Shown: positions 17,935 through 27,451 of the stretch, piece by piece
Numbering within the stretch: the first letter of the stretch is position 1
How the letters are laid out: each line of letters opens with the position of its first letter
From: Gammaproteobacteria bacterium
Lineage (GTDB): Bacteria; Pseudomonadota; Gammaproteobacteria; Thiohalospirales; Thiohalospiraceae
Assembly (NCBI GenBank): GCA_015491735.1
Contig: WFVH01000039.1
Coordinates: forward strand, 1-62,468
Reading direction: 5' to 3'
Length of the DNA: 62,468 nt
Translations under genes and position numbers: made by a program
The notes under the pieces: model-generated
What the model saw: only the letters and a program-made list of their open reading frames with translations
Told to the model about the DNA's origin: nothing
Databases searched by the model: none

Positions 17935-18402
17935 ATGGATAATTACCAACTATTAAAATCCATTCACTTACTTGGCGTAACAATCTTTCTTGGAAATATT
18001 ATTGTTACTGCTGTCTGGAGGATGCTGGCTGATAGAACAAGATCACCTGTTATAGTTGCATATGCGCAACGTCTGGTAACGATTACTGACTTCTGTTTCA
18101 CCGCTGTCGGTGTTCTGTTGATATATCTGTCTGGGCATTTATTGGCTCCAATCTTTGGTGGTATTGGTGCTGTTTACTGGCTTAGCTCTGGGTGGTGGCT
18201 TTTCATAGCATCTGGCATTATCTGGGTGTTAATACTGATCCCTTTGCAAATAAAACAAGCTAAATTAGCCAAAGATTTCGCTACAAAAGAAGAAGTACCA
18301 AAACTCTATTGGACGCTATCCAAATATTGGGCAATTTTTGGAGCTATTGCCACCATACTGACATTAGCCAATTTGTATTTCATGATATTTAAACCAACAT
18401 AG
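17935..18402 (+). CDS. DUF2269-type integral membrane protein
   Basis: 155 aa with four predicted transmembrane helices (about 8-28, 50-72, 84-104, 130-152). The N-terminal Y-x-L-L-K-x-I-H-L-L-G-V-x-x-F-L-G-N pattern is typical of DUF2269 (COG5528). Function unknown. ATG 17935 follows AGGTG. It shares a short divergent intergenic region with the TetR gene, which suggests TetR-controlled expression, perhaps together with the hydrolase downstream. Confidence 0.75.
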   Translation: MDNYQLLKSIHLLGVTIFLGNIIVTAVWRMLADRTRSPVIVAYAQRLVTITDFCFTAVGVLLIYLSGHLLAPIFGGIGAVYWLSSGWWLFIASGIIWVLILIPLQIKQAKLAKDFATKEEVPKLYWTLSKYWAIFGAIATILTLANLYFMIFKPT

Positions 18403-18495
18403 GTTCTAATGCTGTTATCCATTTGCTATTGAATGCACCTAAAACATCCATCGCGCCAATCAGCCTGGGCGGCCAACTTACTAAGGATGTTGAAT

Positions 18496-19683
18496 ATGCT
18501 AAAAATTATCATATACACAATTGTGATAATATCCGCTTTGATGGGCTGTAGTATTGCCTCATCTCAAGACAGCATCAAATATATAAGCGTGGATAAACCC
18601 CAACACCATACTAAGGGCGGGTATCAAAATCATCCATTTGTTGAAACAGCGGCGCCAAAAGGTTTTCTTTTTTATATGCGGAGGGTTTGGGGATCGGTTT
18701 TTACACCTGAAATTCCAGAAGGGCATGCAATTTCTCCCGAAGAATCCTTAAGTTTACTTGGTTCAGTTAAAGGCGATCGGATCAGTTGGTTAGGGCATGC
18801 CACATTTTTAATAAATATATCCGGAAAAACGATTCTTACCGATCCCTTATTAAGTGAATTTGCCAGCCCTGTTTCTTGGGCGGGTCCCAGAAGATATGTT
18901 GATCCTGGTATTTCCGTAGAAAACCTTCCACAAATTGATATTGTGCTTATCTCACATAGCCATTACGACCATCTGGATGAAGAAACCATAGAGAAACTGA
19001 GTGATAAAAACAGAATTCATGTCCTGGTTCCTTTAGGGCTAAAGCCATTTTTTATAGAGCGTGGCTACAAAAATGTGACGGAGCTGGATTGGCATGAATC
19101 AACGACTATTGAGGGCATTAAAGTAACCTCATTGCCCTCTGTACATGACTCTGCCAGAAGTACAAGCGATCATAACAAGACTTTATGGGCTTCTTGGGGA
19201 GTTGAAGGTGGGGAACGCAAAATATTATTTATTGGTGACACAGGATATTCAGAAGAAATATTTAGAGATATCGGAAATCAGTATGGTCCTTTTGATTATT
19301 CAATCTTGCCGATTGGTGCATATGAACCCAGAGAGTTGATGTGGATGTCCCACATTACGCCTGAAGAAGCTGTAACCATAGGTATAGAGACCAATACAGC
19401 AACTTTGGTGGCTTCACACTGGGGTACTGTTAGCAGCCTGTCGGATGAACCACCATTCGAGCCTCCGGTTCGATTTAGGGAAGCTGGTATAGAAAATGGG
19501 TTTTCGGATAATGAACTCTGGGTTTTGAAAGTGGGTGAAACCAGAGCAATGGTACAAAAAACAAAATCTAACAAGCTCCACCGTACAGTTCAAAGTGGCT
19601 GGCGGACTGCCAGGTTGTGCAGTACGCAGACAGGAGACTCTATAGCCGGCCCCGACAGCAATTACGTCCAAAGATGCCGATGA
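18496..19683 (+). CDS. Metallo-beta-lactamase-fold lipoprotein (NAPE-PLD/UlaG-like hydrolase)
   Basis: About 395-aa exported Zn hydrolase. ATG 18496 is favoured by TAAGGA 7 nt upstream and gives a short signal with lipobox LMGC (Cys17). The MBL signature SHSHYDHLD gives the zinc ligands; WLGHATFLI precedes it, GDTGYS and ASHWGT follow, the pattern of NAPE-PLD-like and RomA-type enzymes. The substrate is unknown; family members act on phospholipids or lactones. The last about 40 residues (after RAMVQKTKSN) are Arg/Ser/Thr-rich, unlike the family, and more GC-rich, so the native C-terminus may have been replaced by an insertion or rearrangement. Confidence 0.8.
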   Translation: MLKIIIYTIVIISALMGCSIASSQDSIKYISVDKPQHHTKGGYQNHPFVETAAPKGFLFYMRRVWGSVFTPEIPEGHAISPEESLSLLGSVKGDRISWLGHATFLINISGKTILTDPLLSEFASPVSWAGPRRYVDPGISVENLPQIDIVLISHSHYDHLDEETIEKLSDKNRIHVLVPLGLKPFFIERGYKNVTELDWHESTTIEGIKVTSLPSVHDSARSTSDHNKTLWASWGVEGGERKILFIGDTGYSEEIFRDIGNQYGPFDYSILPIGAYEPRELMWMSHITPEEAVTIGIETNTATLVASHWGTVSSLSDEPPFEPPVRFREAGIENGFSDNELWVLKVGETRAMVQKTKSNKLHRTVQSGWRTARLCSTQTGDSIAGPDSNYVQRCR

Positions 19684-19934
19684 TGTGACCTGCGTGGCCG
19701 TGGTAACGGCCCGTCGATACAGCTTTTTTACCGGGCGCCGATCATCAAATGCCGTAAAAGTTCCCTCGTTTTTCCGCCAGATCGCTGATTCCACTGCTTG
19801 TTTCTCAGGGATTGACCAGATTATGACCCCGTTCAGCCGTGTTTTGAAGATTGACAATTTTCAATGATTTTTCCGGTTTTAATCATTAGCCTCAAGACCA
19901 GTGAAAAACCGCTGTGGCGATAGCAGAGGCTATT

Positions 19935-20093
19935 ATGACCAATACAACCAGTTTTATCTCTATCCTCCGGGACTACCCCTGGATCGGAATGATATTGGGG
20001 CTGTTGTTTTTCTTTTTTATGTTTGGCGTAAAAAACATCATGATCTACCTTTATTCACGAAGATCGGGCAACCCTACAGATCTTCCGGAGTAG
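19935..20093 (+). CDS. Small single-span membrane protein, 52 aa
   Basis: ATG 19935 is preceded by AGAGG at 9 nt. The product has one hydrophobic helix (about 15-31, GMILGLLFFFFMFGV), then a basic juxtamembrane stretch (SRRSG). Its stop is 42 nt before the next small membrane protein gene, suggesting a pair. Not recognised; no function assigned. The 250 bp before it, back to the hydrolase, show only short frames without family likeness. Confidence 0.5.
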   Translation: MTNTTSFISILRDYPWIGMILGLLFFFFMFGVKNIMIYLYSRRSGNPTDLPE

Positions 20094-20135
20094 CAAATAG
20101 AAGGACAATTAGCGGGAAAGAAAAAACCCGGACGA

Positions 20136-20555
20136 ATGGACCGTTTTACCCGAAACTACACCTTTTTTATTGCAGCGGTTGTAACTGCGCTATTCGTCTG
20201 GACACTCTACGAAGACCCGGAGGTATCAAAGCTCAACGCCTTACTGCAGGCGGACGAGGTGCTGGCGAACTACCCCTACCCGTTTCGTGTACTGAGGCTG
20301 GAAAATGGCACCGCGACGCTCAGCTCACCCCGGTCAGTAGAGTTCCCTGTTTACCGGGCGTTGGCAATACTGTTTCCTCGTCTGGCAGGGCGCTCCCCGG
20401 ACGACCCTGAACTGATGGAGGCACAGCAGGAACTGGCCCGGATCCAGCAGAGAGTTCACGCAATCGTCATGAAAGCACCCGGCGTCAACAGGGTAGTGTG
20501 GGAGCTGGATAAAAACTGGCTGACAATGCGCGGGGCGCAAATCACCACTAACTGA
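20136..20555 (+). CDS. Membrane-anchored hypothetical protein, 139 aa
   Basis: N-terminal anchor helix (residues about 8-25, NYTFFIAAVVTALFVWTLY) followed by a soluble periplasmic-facing domain ending in VVWELDKNWLTMRG. Codon use resembles that of the chromosome. It follows the 52-aa membrane gene by 42 nt. Not recognised. Confidence 0.6.
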   Translation: MDRFTRNYTFFIAAVVTALFVWTLYEDPEVSKLNALLQADEVLANYPYPFRVLRLENGTATLSSPRSVEFPVYRALAILFPRLAGRSPDDPELMEAQQELARIQQRVHAIVMKAPGVNRVVWELDKNWLTMRGAQITTN

Positions 20556-20576
20556 CAATCTGCAAATTTACCCCTC

Positions 20577-20774
20577 AGCCAGCGGTCCATCAAAGAGCGA
20601 CCAGCCATCGTGGACCACCGCTGTCGCATCACTGATTGGAGGCTGGACACGATTATCGGCAAGGGCCACTCGGGTGTGCTGGTTTCACCGGCAGAGCGCA
20701 AACCCCGTCTGACGCTGCTGGCCAAGGCACCCGGCAAGACAGCCAAGGCCGCGCGCAAGGCGTATGCAAAAATC
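20577..20774 (+). pseudogene. IS30-family transposase fragment
   Basis: About 66 codons matching the start of the IS30 DDE domain: RPAIVDHRCRITDWRLDT then IIGKGHSGVLVSPAERKPR and TLLAKAPGKTAKAA. The expected first catalytic Asp (W-x-x-D-T) is present, but there is no start, no HTH and no downstream DDE residues. It abuts the 3' end of pgi. Confidence 0.8.
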
Positions 20775-20792
20775 CGTGGAGTTTCTATCGTT

Positions 20793-22460
20793 CTAACAGG
20801 CGCTGTGCCCAAGATAGTGATTGATCAGCCCGTTTGTTGATGAATCATAACTGTCTACCGGCTCGCGGCTTTCCAGATCCGGCAGAATCTGTCCCGCCAT
20901 CTGCTTGCCAAATTCCACTCCCCATTGGTCGAACGAATCGATACGCCAGATGATGCCCTGAACGAAAATCTTGTGCTCATACAACGCAATCAAGGCGCCC
21001 AGGGTGGCGGGAGTGAGTTTGGGTATGACCAGGGTGTTGCTGGGCCGGTTTCCCGGCAGGACCTTGTGCGGAACCAGCGCCTCCAGCTCCGCGCCGCTCA
21101 TGCCACCGGCCATCAGCTCGGCGCGCACCTCATCAGCATCCTTGCCCCACATCAGTGCGCGGGTCTGGCCAAAAAAGTTGGATAACAGGATACGGTGATG
21201 ATCGCCCAGCGGGTAGAAGCTCTCCATCGGCGCAATGAAATCGGCAGGTACCAGCCGGGTGCCCTGGTGCAACAGCTGGAAATAGGCATGCTGCCCGTTG
21301 GTTCCCGGTTCTCCCCAGATGATGGGGCCGGTAGCGTAGTCGACCGGCTCTCCATCCCGCTGGACACGCTTGCCGTTACTCTCCATATCCGCCTGCTGCA
21401 GGTAGGCGGTCAAACGGTGCAGATACTGGTCATACGGCAAGATGGCGTGACTCTGCGCACCAAAAAAATCATTATACCAGATCCCCAGCAAGGCGAGAAT
21501 GACCGGCATGTTCTGTTCCAGCGGTGCGGTACGGAAATGTTCATCCATGCCGTGCGCACCCGCCAGGAGCGCCTCGAACCGTTCCATGCCGACATACAGC
21601 GCAATTGGCAGACCAATGGCAGACCACAGCGAATAGCGCCCCCCTACCCAATCCCAGAATCCGAAAACATTCTCGGGCAAGATGCCAAATGCCTGCGCCG
21701 CCTCGACATTGGCGCTCACCGACACGAAATGCCGGCCAATTGCGGCCTCATCCCTGGCGACAGCCAGAAACCACTGGCGGCAGCTCAGCGCATTGGTCAA
21801 TGTCTCCTGGGTGGAGAAGGATTTGGACGAAACGATAAACAGCGTCATCTCGGGATCCACCCGGTTGAGAATCTCCTGGACGTGGCTACCGTCGATATTG
21901 GACATAAAGTGCATGGTGAGACCACTATCGCGGCCGTAGGGGCGCAGCGCCTCGGTTACCATTACCGGCCCCAGATCGGAGCCGCCAATACCGATATTGA
22001 CGATATCGGTTATCTTTTTCCCCGTGTAACCCTTCCACTCACCGCCGCGAACCTTTGCCACAAACGTACCCATACGCTCCAGAACCTCGTCGACGGCCGG
22101 CATCACATCCTCGCCATCCACCCGGACGGGGCGGTGACTGCGGTTGCGCAATGCCACATGCAGCACCGGGCGCTGTTCGGTAAAGTTGATCCGCTCACCA
22201 CGGAACATCCGGTCCCGCCACCCCTCCACATCCGCGCTGCGGGCCAGCGCATGCAGCAGATTCATGGTCTCCCCGGTTATCCGGTTTTTGGAATAATCAA
22301 GCAATATATCGTTGGATGACAGGCTGAACCTGTCAAAACGCAACGGATCCTGCTCGAATAAGGTTCGCATATGGACATCAGCCATCGATTTCCAGTGCTT
22401 TTCCAGCGCCACCCAGGCAGGAGATTCAGTTAGTTTCATCGTGGTTACCACTCTGTCCAT
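20793..22460 (-). CDS. pgi: Glucose-6-phosphate isomerase
   Basis: Interconverts glucose 6-phosphate and fructose 6-phosphate in the cytoplasm. It is about 555 aa, the enterobacterial-type length. PGI signatures are visible: [20 protein letters not shown], the phosphate-binding [11 protein letters not shown], and [18 protein letters not shown] with catalytic Glu/His downstream ([14 protein letters not shown]). The start is uncertain among GTG 22463, ATG 22460 and ATG 22439; the last aligns best with E. coli. It is a single gene divergent from ppc. With the aldolase/phosphatase it links triose phosphates to glucose 6-phosphate. Confidence 0.96.
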   Translation of the reverse strand: MDRVVTTMKLTESPAWVALEKHWKSMADVHMRTLFEQDPLRFDRFSLSSNDILLDYSKNRITGETMNLLHALARSADVEGWRDRMFRGERINFTEQRPVLHVALRNRSHRPVRVDGEDVMPAVDEVLERMGTFVAKVRGGEWKGYTGKKITDIVNIGIGGSDLGPVMVTEALRPYGRDSGLTMHFMSNIDGSHVQEILNRVDPEMTLFIVSSKSFSTQETLTNALSCRQWFLAVARDEAAIGRHFVSVSANVEAAQAFGILPENVFGFWDWVGGRYSLWSAIGLPIALYVGMERFEALLAGAHGMDEHFRTAPLEQNMPVILALLGIWYNDFFGAQSHAILPYDQYLHRLTAYLQQADMESNGKRVQRDGEPVDYATGPIIWGEPGTNGQHAYFQLLHQGTRLVPADFIAPMESFYPLGDHHRILLSNFFGQTRALMWGKDADEVRAELMAGGMSGAELEALVPHKVLPGNRPSNTLVIPKLTPATLGALIALYEHKIFVQGIIWRIDSFDQWGVEFGKQMAGQILPDLESREPVDSYDSSTNGLINHYLGHSAC

Positions 22461-22714
22461 CACGCTCTATCCTCATCATAACCGGTTCTTTGTCCAAACC
22501 ATAAATAACGATGTCATATTTCTGACCTGATACGGCGTCCGCCACCGTTTTTTGGCGGAATATCAGCCAATTTATTGGCTTCCGGAACCCTATGCCGGTC
22601 AAAAACACCCCCTGTTCCAGACAGATGCAAGTTACATGCCTCCCTGTGCCGCGCAGTTTTTGTTAGAATTAGCGCCTTTGTTTCTATGCATCGCAATCAG
22701 CACCGGAAATTGGC

Positions 22715-25525
22715 ATGACGAACAATCAGGCGGACAAGGCACTACGCTCCAGGGTCAAACTGTTTGGAACACTGCTGGGCAATGTACTGCGCACGCATGC
22801 AGGAAAGCATGTATTCGATGCGGTAGAGACCTTGCGGAAGGGATACATTTCATTGAGAAAAGAGGACAATCCCCGCAAGCGCAGACGGTTGCAGGCCGTT
22901 GTCCGTAACCTGGATGCCGATACCCTGAGCCATGTGGTGCGCGCATTCAGCATCTATTTCAGCCTTGCCAATATAGCGGAGGAGGCCTACCAGCACCGTC
23001 AACGGCGGCGGCGCATCCACGGTGGCGGCAAGCTTTGGGGAGGATCCTTCGATACCGCACTCCGGGAGCTCGAGGCGGAGGGCATCACCGCCGGACAGCT
23101 TCAGGCCATGCTGGATCAACTGCGCTACATGCCCGTATTTACTTCACACCCTACGGAATCCCGGCGCCGTATCGTGATGGAGCGTCTGCGCAACATCTTT
23201 CTCACCAGCGAACGGCTGGACTACCGCCGCCTGAACAGGGAAGAGAAACAGGAGATCATCGATTCACTGGAAACCCAAATCCAGATTCTGTGGAGTACCG
23301 ATGAAGTCCGGGTATTGAAGCCACAAGTACGCGACGAGATAAAGAATGGACTCTACTATTTCCACAAAAGCCTTTTCATGGCGGTACCACAAACCTACCG
23401 CAACCTGGAAAAGGTCATCAAGCGAATCTACGGAAAACAGTGCAGCGGCGCCAACCCGGTATGCGTACCCAGTTTTCTCACCTTCGGCTCCTGGATCGGC
23501 GGCGATCGGGACGGCAACCCCTACGTCAAACCAGACACTACCCGCATGGCCGTCCGCATGCAGCATCAACAGGTGCTGCGTGAGTATCTGCGCCGGGTCA
23601 GCGAACTGAATCTGCAGCTTACCCACTCCAGCCGTTTGTGCCAGCCCAGCCAGCCCTTTCTGGACAGCCTTGCCCGCGATGAAACACAGTTTCCCGGCAT
23701 CTTCCGGAAGCGGCCCAACCGCTACAGCCACGAACCCTACCGGCGGAAACTCTATATCATGCGGCACCGCCTGAAGGATAATCTGAAGCGGGTGGACGAT
23801 CTGATTTACGATACCGGTGACACCACGCCCCGCGAATATGCCTACACCGATGAGCAGGATTTTCTCAATGATCTGAAGCTGATCCACGATTCGCTGTACA
23901 GTCATGGCGATGGACGCTGTGCCGATGCAGAACTGAAAGATCTGATCCGGCTGGCGGAAACATTCGGTTTTTTCCTGATGCGCCTGGACATCCGTCAGGA
24001 ATCTACCCGCCACGGTGAGGCGGTAGCCGAGATTCTCTCTTTGCAGGCGGACGCTACCGATTATCTGCATCTGGACGAGAAACAGCGGCTTGTCTTGCTG
24101 GGCAGCTTGCTGGACAAACCCCACAAGCTGAACATCGAGCCTGAACGGCTCAGCGAAAAGACCAGGGAAACGCTCGAAGTATTCTCTGTAATGGGCCAGA
24201 TGCGCGAGGAGATCAGCCCCAATGCGTTTGGCGCCTATGTCATATCCATGACCCACCATGCCAGCCATATTCTGGAAGTCATGCTGCTTGCCGCGCTGAC
24301 CGGGCTTGCCGGACACAAAAATGGCCAGTGGTTCTGCGATATTCACGTCTCGCCGCTGTTTGAAACCATCGACGATCTCGAACGGATTGAACCGGTCATG
24401 CAGGAACTGCTGGCCATTCCGGTCTACCGGAGTCTGCTGGCCAACGCCGGCAACTTCCAGGAGGTAATGCTGGGGTACTCCGACTCCTGCAAGGATGGCG
24501 GGATCGTCTCCTCCTCATGGCAGCTATACAACGCCCAGAAACAGCTTACCGATCTGTTACGGGAGAAAGGTATCGCCTACCGGCTGTTTCACGGCCGGGG
24601 TGGCACCATCGGCCGGGGTGGCGGCCCGACCCATGAGGCTATCCTTTCCCAGCCGCCGGGGACGGTACATGGGCAGATCAAGTTCACGGAGCAAGGTGAA
24701 GTGCTGTCGTACAAGTACAGCAACTATGAAACCGCAGTATACGAACTGACCATGGGCGTCTCCGCCCTGCTGAAATCCAGCCGCAGTATGGTTCAGCCAT
24801 GGCAACCGTTCTGCGAAGAGTACCTGGCGATCATGAACAGCCTGTCGGCGAGTGGTGAACGGACTTATCGCCAGCTCACGGATCGGACGCCCGGCTTCCT
24901 CGATTATTTCTACGAGGCCACGCCACTCAACGAGATAGGTTTGCTCAATATCGGCTCACGGCCATCGCATCGTAAAAAAGGGGACAGGTCCAAATCATCG
25001 GTTCGCGCCATCGCGTGGGTTTTCAGCTGGGCGCAATCCCGGCATACACTACCCGCATGGTTCGGTATCGGCACGGCGCTGGAGTCCTGGCGCGACGATA
25101 CTCCAGCCCAGTTGGTCAAGCTGCAGAAGATGTATGAAGAGTGGCCTTTCTTCCGCGCCCTGATCAGTAATGCCCAGATGGCGCTGTTCAAGTCGGACAT
25201 GGATATTGCCGAACAGTACGCCAAATTGTGCCAGGATCAACAAACGGCCATGCAGATTTTCCGGATCATCCGTGATGAGTACCGGCGCACAGTCAAGCAG
25301 GTGCTGGAGATCTCGGGAAACCACTCCCTGCTGGAAGACAATCCGCCACTTCAACTGTCCCTGCTGCGGCGGGAACCCTACCTGGATCCGCTGAATCATA
25401 TCCAGATAACCCTGCTGCAACGCTGTCACAATGAAGCGCTGAGCGAGGCGGAGCGGGAAAAATGGCTGACTCCACTACTCCGATCCATCAACGCCATCGC
25501 CGCCGGAATGCGAAACACGGGTTAA
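22715..25525 (+). CDS. ppc: Phosphoenolpyruvate carboxylase
   Basis: Carboxylates phosphoenolpyruvate with bicarbonate to oxaloacetate, refilling the TCA cycle. It is 936 aa, within the bacterial PEPC range. The catalytic His segment is FTSHPTESRRR. The Lys/Arg segment is GYSDSCKDGG. The mobile-loop Arg-Gly motif is FHGRGGTIGRGGGPTHEAI. The substrate-site QGEVLSYKY follows, and the C-terminal GMRNTG is the conserved allosteric/active-site end. A Gly-Gly-Gly variant at the loop is characteristic of a PEPC subgroup. It is monocistronic. Confidence 0.97.
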   Translation: MTNNQADKALRSRVKLFGTLLGNVLRTHAGKHVFDAVETLRKGYISLRKEDNPRKRRRLQAVVRNLDADTLSHVVRAFSIYFSLANIAEEAYQHRQRRRRIHGGGKLWGGSFDTALRELEAEGITAGQLQAMLDQLRYMPVFTSHPTESRRRIVMERLRNIFLTSERLDYRRLNREEKQEIIDSLETQIQILWSTDEVRVLKPQVRDEIKNGLYYFHKSLFMAVPQTYRNLEKVIKRIYGKQCSGANPVCVPSFLTFGSWIGGDRDGNPYVKPDTTRMAVRMQHQQVLREYLRRVSELNLQLTHSSRLCQPSQPFLDSLARDETQFPGIFRKRPNRYSHEPYRRKLYIMRHRLKDNLKRVDDLIYDTGDTTPREYAYTDEQDFLNDLKLIHDSLYSHGDGRCADAELKDLIRLAETFGFFLMRLDIRQESTRHGEAVAEILSLQADATDYLHLDEKQRLVLLGSLLDKPHKLNIEPERLSEKTRETLEVFSVMGQMREEISPNAFGAYVISMTHHASHILEVMLLAALTGLAGHKNGQWFCDIHVSPLFETIDDLERIEPVMQELLAIPVYRSLLANAGNFQEVMLGYSDSCKDGGIVSSSWQLYNAQKQLTDLLREKGIAYRLFHGRGGTIGRGGGPTHEAILSQPPGTVHGQIKFTEQGEVLSYKYSNYETAVYELTMGVSALLKSSRSMVQPWQPFCEEYLAIMNSLSASGERTYRQLTDRTPGFLDYFYEATPLNEIGLLNIGSRPSHRKKGDRSKSSVRAIAWVFSWAQSRHTLPAWFGIGTALESWRDDTPAQLVKLQKMYEEWPFFRALISNAQMALFKSDMDIAEQYAKLCQDQQTAMQIFRIIRDEYRRTVKQVLEISGNHSLLEDNPPLQLSLLRREPYLDPLNHIQITLLQRCHNEALSEAEREKWLTPLLRSINAIAAGMRNTG

Positions 25526-25613
25526 GGATACAGCCAGGCCGCACGATGATAATAATCCAGCAACAACCCGCGTATGTTGACCCGCTACTTCAGATTTCAA
25601 AAACCGGGGGAAA

Positions 25614-25670
25614 CAAGGCGCAGCCCACAGGCAATGGTTGCCTCATCGCCAAAAGCGGCGACGCCGGGCC
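25614..25670. repeat. Dispersed 57-bp repeat, copy A
   Basis: Starts CAAGGCGCAGCCCACAGG and ends ACGCCGGGCC. It aligns over its whole length with 29447-29502 and 29548-29604, the ends being best conserved. It lies in the ppc-epimerase gap, where no gene is seen. Confidence 0.5.
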
Positions 25671-25791
25671 AACAACAGGAAAGCTGGAAAATGAACCAAA
25701 CGTACAGCCGGGAGTCTGTCACCTGTAACTTGCAGGAGTTCCGGGCAGATTTTTTGACGACTGTTTTAGATAGTACTTTGAGGGGAAACAC

Positions 25792-26799
25792 ATGAAGATC
25801 ATGGTAACGGGCACCGCCGGGTTCATCGGTTCAGCGCTGGCGAAACAGCTGCTGGAACGGGGAGATGAAGTCATTGGCATCGACAACATAAACGACTACT
25901 ACGATGTAAATCTGAAACTGGCGCGCCTGGAACAGTTCAAAGACCACCCTGGCTTCACGGATCTCCGCATCGACCTGGAAGACCGGGAGGCCATTCTCGC
26001 CGCCTTCGCAAAATACCGGCCACAGCGCGTTGTCAATCTGGCCGCCCAGGCCGGGGTACGCTACTCCCTCGAGAACCCCTATGCCTATATCGATACCAAC
26101 ATCGTTGGTTTCATCAACATACTGGAAGGGTGCCGCCAGAATCAGGTGGAACATCTGGTCTACGCCTCCAGCTCCTCGGTCTATGGCGCCAATACCGATA
26201 TGCCCTTTTCGGTTCACCAGAATGTTGATCACCCCCTGAGCCTTTACGCAGCGAGCAAGAAAGCCAACGAGTTAATGGCGCACACCTACAGTCACCTGTA
26301 CGGAATACCAACCACCGGCCTGCGTTTTTTTACCGTTTATGGCCCTTGGGGGCGACCGGATATGGCCCTGTTCATGTTCGCGAAAAACATCTTTGCCGGT
26401 GAACCCATCGAAGTGTTCAATCACGGGAAACACCGCCGTGACTTCACCTATGTCGATGATATCGTTGAAGGGGTCATCCGCTCCTTGGACAGGGTTGCTC
26501 AACCCAACCCCGACTGGTCCGGCAATACCCCGGACCCCGCAACCAGCACCGCCCCTTGGAGGGTCTACAACATCGGCAACAGCAGCCCGGTGGAGTTGCT
26601 TCGTTATATTGAGGTGCTGGAGGAGTGCATCGGCAAAACAGTGGAAAAAAAGCTGCTGCCGATGCAGCCAGGTGATGTCCCGGCAACCTGGGCGGATGTA
26701 CAGACGCTGTCAGATGATGTAGGTTACAAACCGTCCACCCCAATTGAACAGGGAGTGGCCCGCTTTGTCGCGTGGTACCGGGATTACTATAACGTATGA
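25792..26799 (+). CDS. NAD-dependent UDP-glucuronate 4-epimerase-like protein
   Basis: 335-aa extended short-chain dehydrogenase. N-terminal NAD-binding [16 protein letters not shown] (GxxGxxG), the specific [18 protein letters not shown] that marks the UDP-glucuronate epimerase group, catalytic Ser-Ser in YASSSSVYG, and the YAASKKANE Tyr-x-x-x-Lys pair. It makes UDP-galacturonate for surface polysaccharide. ATG 25792 is preceded by GAGGGGA. No polysaccharide genes are adjacent, so it is a stand-alone supply enzyme. UDP-glucose 4-epimerase is less likely given the RLEQFK signature. Confidence 0.88.
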   Translation: MKIMVTGTAGFIGSALAKQLLERGDEVIGIDNINDYYDVNLKLARLEQFKDHPGFTDLRIDLEDREAILAAFAKYRPQRVVNLAAQAGVRYSLENPYAYIDTNIVGFINILEGCRQNQVEHLVYASSSSVYGANTDMPFSVHQNVDHPLSLYAASKKANELMAHTYSHLYGIPTTGLRFFTVYGPWGRPDMALFMFAKNIFAGEPIEVFNHGKHRRDFTYVDDIVEGVIRSLDRVAQPNPDWSGNTPDPATSTAPWRVYNIGNSSPVELLRYIEVLEECIGKTVEKKLLPMQPGDVPATWADVQTLSDDVGYKPSTPIEQGVARFVAWYRDYYNV

Positions 26800-26801
26800 G
26801 A

Positions 26802-26830
26802 AACTACCCCGGGGAGTGAGCCGGGTAGTT
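26802..26830 (+). terminator. Stem-loop after epimerase gene
   Basis: AACTACCC (26802-26809) pairs with GGGTAGTT (26823-26830) around a 13-nt loop. There is no strong T run, so it may be an RNA 3' end stabiliser rather than a strong terminator. Confidence 0.4.
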
Positions 26831-26917
26831 GCCAACCTGCTGCTCCCACTGCCCGGTGGAACCGGTAAACAAACGGAACGTGACAAAGCGTTGCTGTTAG
26901 AGAGCGGCCCGGATATC

Positions 26918-27451
26918 ATGCACACAATGCGAACAGCGATCCCTGTTATCGGTTTTGCCGCTTTCAGTGGCACGGGAAAGACGGCACTGCTGGAACAACT
27001 GCTGCCGATTCTTTCTCATAGCGGTGTAAAAGCCGGTGTCATCAAGCATGCTCATCACCCCTTTGACATCGACATACCGGGAAAAGACAGCTACCGCCTG
27101 CGCAAGGCTGGCGCCATCCAGACACTGGTCGCCTCCAGCCAGCGCTGGGCGTTGATGACGGAAACTCCCGTCGAACGCGCTCCCCGGCTCGCCGAGCTGA
27201 TAACGCATCTCGACCGAAAACAGCTCGATCTCATCCTAGTGGAGGGGTTCAAGCAGACCTCTTTTCCCAAAATTGAGCTGCACCGTCCCGAACTGGGCCA
27301 CCCACTGCTGTTTCCGGCGGATGAAAACATCATCGCTATCGCCAGCGATTCACCCCTGGAAATCGACACTGATCTTCCCCGGCTGAATCTCAACCGGCCA
27401 GAGGAGATCGCCAATTTTATCCTGGTACACTATCTGGAGCTGGACGAATGA
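26918..27451 (+). CDS. mobB: Molybdopterin-guanine dinucleotide biosynthesis adapter MobB
   Basis: GTP-binding P-loop protein that assists MobA in making the guanine-dinucleotide form of the molybdenum cofactor. It is about 177 aa from ATG 26918 (or 174 aa from 26927); the longer open frame upstream overlaps the epimerase gene and is unlikely. Walker A is FSGTGKTALL; VIKHAHHPFDIDIPGKDSYR and the VEGFKQTSFPKIEL motif are MobB hallmarks. The stop overlaps the moeA start by 4 nt (ATGA). Confidence 0.93.
   Translation: MHTMRTAIPVIGFAAFSGTGKTALLEQLLPILSHSGVKAGVIKHAHHPFDIDIPGKDSYRLRKAGAIQTLVASSQRWALMTETPVERAPRLAELITHLDRKQLDLILVEGFKQTSFPKIELHRPELGHPLLFPADENIIAIASDSPLEIDTDLPRLNLNRPEEIANFILVHYLELDE

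Noticed and set aside
19685-19867. Possible gene on either strand after the metallo-hydrolase
   Set aside because: Short frames on both strands look like decayed sequence; no start with a ribosome site and no family match.
21195-22319. 374-codon frame opposite pgi
   Set aside because: Antisense shadow of a well-supported isomerase gene.
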